DNA of 60,490 nucleotides from Urinicoccus timonensis (GTDB taxonomy: Bacteria > Bacillota > Clostridia > Tissierellales > Peptoniphilaceae), in the NCBI RefSeq assembly GCF_900232945.1, contig NZ_OCTU01000004.1, forward strand, positions 110,512 through 171,001, written 5' to 3'. Below are positions 60,452 to 60,490 of the stretch, one piece after another (position 1 is the stretch's first letter; each line of letters opens with the position of its first letter). The position numbers and the translations under genes are program-made. The notes below the pieces were generated by a model that saw nothing but the letters and a program-made list of their open reading frames with translations, was not told where the DNA came from and did not search any database.

Positions 60452-60490
60452 TTAAATATTGTGTCCAGTTTTATGGGTACACATCAGTCT
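60353..60490 (+). repeat. Terminal direct repeat, copy 2
   Basis: These 138 bases are identical to positions 1-138 and run four bases past the IS end into the GTC target duplication plus T. Confidence 0.97.

Larger units (their letters stand above)
59020..60486 (+). mobile_element. IS3-family (IS150 group) element IS-A, complete
   Basis: The left end TGATATGTACCC (59020) and right end (complement TGATGTGTACCC, ending at 60486) are inverted repeats. The 1467-bp element carries orfA and orfB on the plus strand. Target duplication GTC is seen at 59017-59019 and 60487-60489. Both genes look intact, so the element may be active. Confidence 0.95.

Noticed and set aside
1..60490. Ordinary plasmid with its own replication system
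   Set aside because: I found no Rep, ParA/ParB, relaxase or site-specific recombinase apart from transposases. The circular reading rests only on the end structure, so I do not call it a plasmid.
1..60490. tRNA or rRNA genes
   Set aside because: I saw no segment with a T-loop GTTCGA-type core and acceptor pairing, and no rRNA-like conserved blocks.

Overview
The sequence is AT-rich with long AT homopolymer runs, strong AGGAGG ribosome binding sites and consensus TTGACA/TATAAT promoters. It encodes LPXTG-type and SLH-type surface proteins, an oleate hydratase, arsenate resistance, ABC exporters and a YhgE-like heptad-repeat protein. I read this as a low-GC Gram-positive anaerobe of the Tissierellales/Peptoniphilaceae kind (Anaerococcus, Peptoniphilus or relatives). 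That placement is inference from gene content; no marker gene is present.

The first and last 138 bases are identical and are the end of one IS3-family element. The flank after the left piece and the flank before the right copy fit together as the two arms of a terminator hairpin, with the target duplication GTC at its tip. The two ends therefore look like one insertion seen twice. The molecule is either a 60,352-bp circle or a head-to-tail repeat. No replication, partition or conjugation gene is present to explain an autonomous circle.

Layout. 0.1-4.5 kb (- strand): an ABC-2 type exporter with a two-component system and two small membrane proteins. 4.8-8.2 kb: an arsenic operon (arsR, acr3, DUF318 permease, thioredoxin-like protein, arsC). 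8.2-13.5 kb: SdpI-like protein, a frameshifted small membrane protein, a lipoprotein and a FtsX-type ABC transporter resembling antimicrobial-peptide resistance systems. 13.5-15.7 kb: an IS200/IS605 element with an IS3 element nested in its end. 16.0-20.9 kb (+ strand): a long structured leader, an MMPL/RND exporter and a secreted heptad-repeat protein. 21.0-26.6 kb: a third IS3 element that has removed the 5' end of a large sortase-anchored protein.

26.8-48.3 kb is mostly chromosomal-looking housekeeping and accessory genes: a frameshifted K+ channel, TetR plus oleate hydratase, a hydrolase/beta-lactamase-fold/CPBP protease group, a PadR-controlled operon (DUF2812, PadR, J-domain, HIRAN) with twin palindromic operators, an SLH adhesin, lipoproteins, an SDR, small hypotheticals and a transglutaminase-like protein.

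46.9-56.8 kb is the most interesting region. Two ABC exporter-fold proteins of the YbtP/YbtQ kind and a divergent AraC regulator are flanked on both sides by a duplicated pair of genes: a SAM methyltransferase and an L-2-amino-thiazoline-4-carboxylate hydrolase-family protein. Three Fur-box-like palindromes each lie just downstream of a -10 box. Together they suggest an iron-repressed system handling a thiazoline-containing metallophore or a related small molecule. A scar of an ECF-type ATPase follows the exporter pair. 56.9-59.0 kb holds decayed phage terminase and rRNA-methyltransferase remnants and a DUF853/HerA-like ATPase, followed by the IS3 copy that closes the window.
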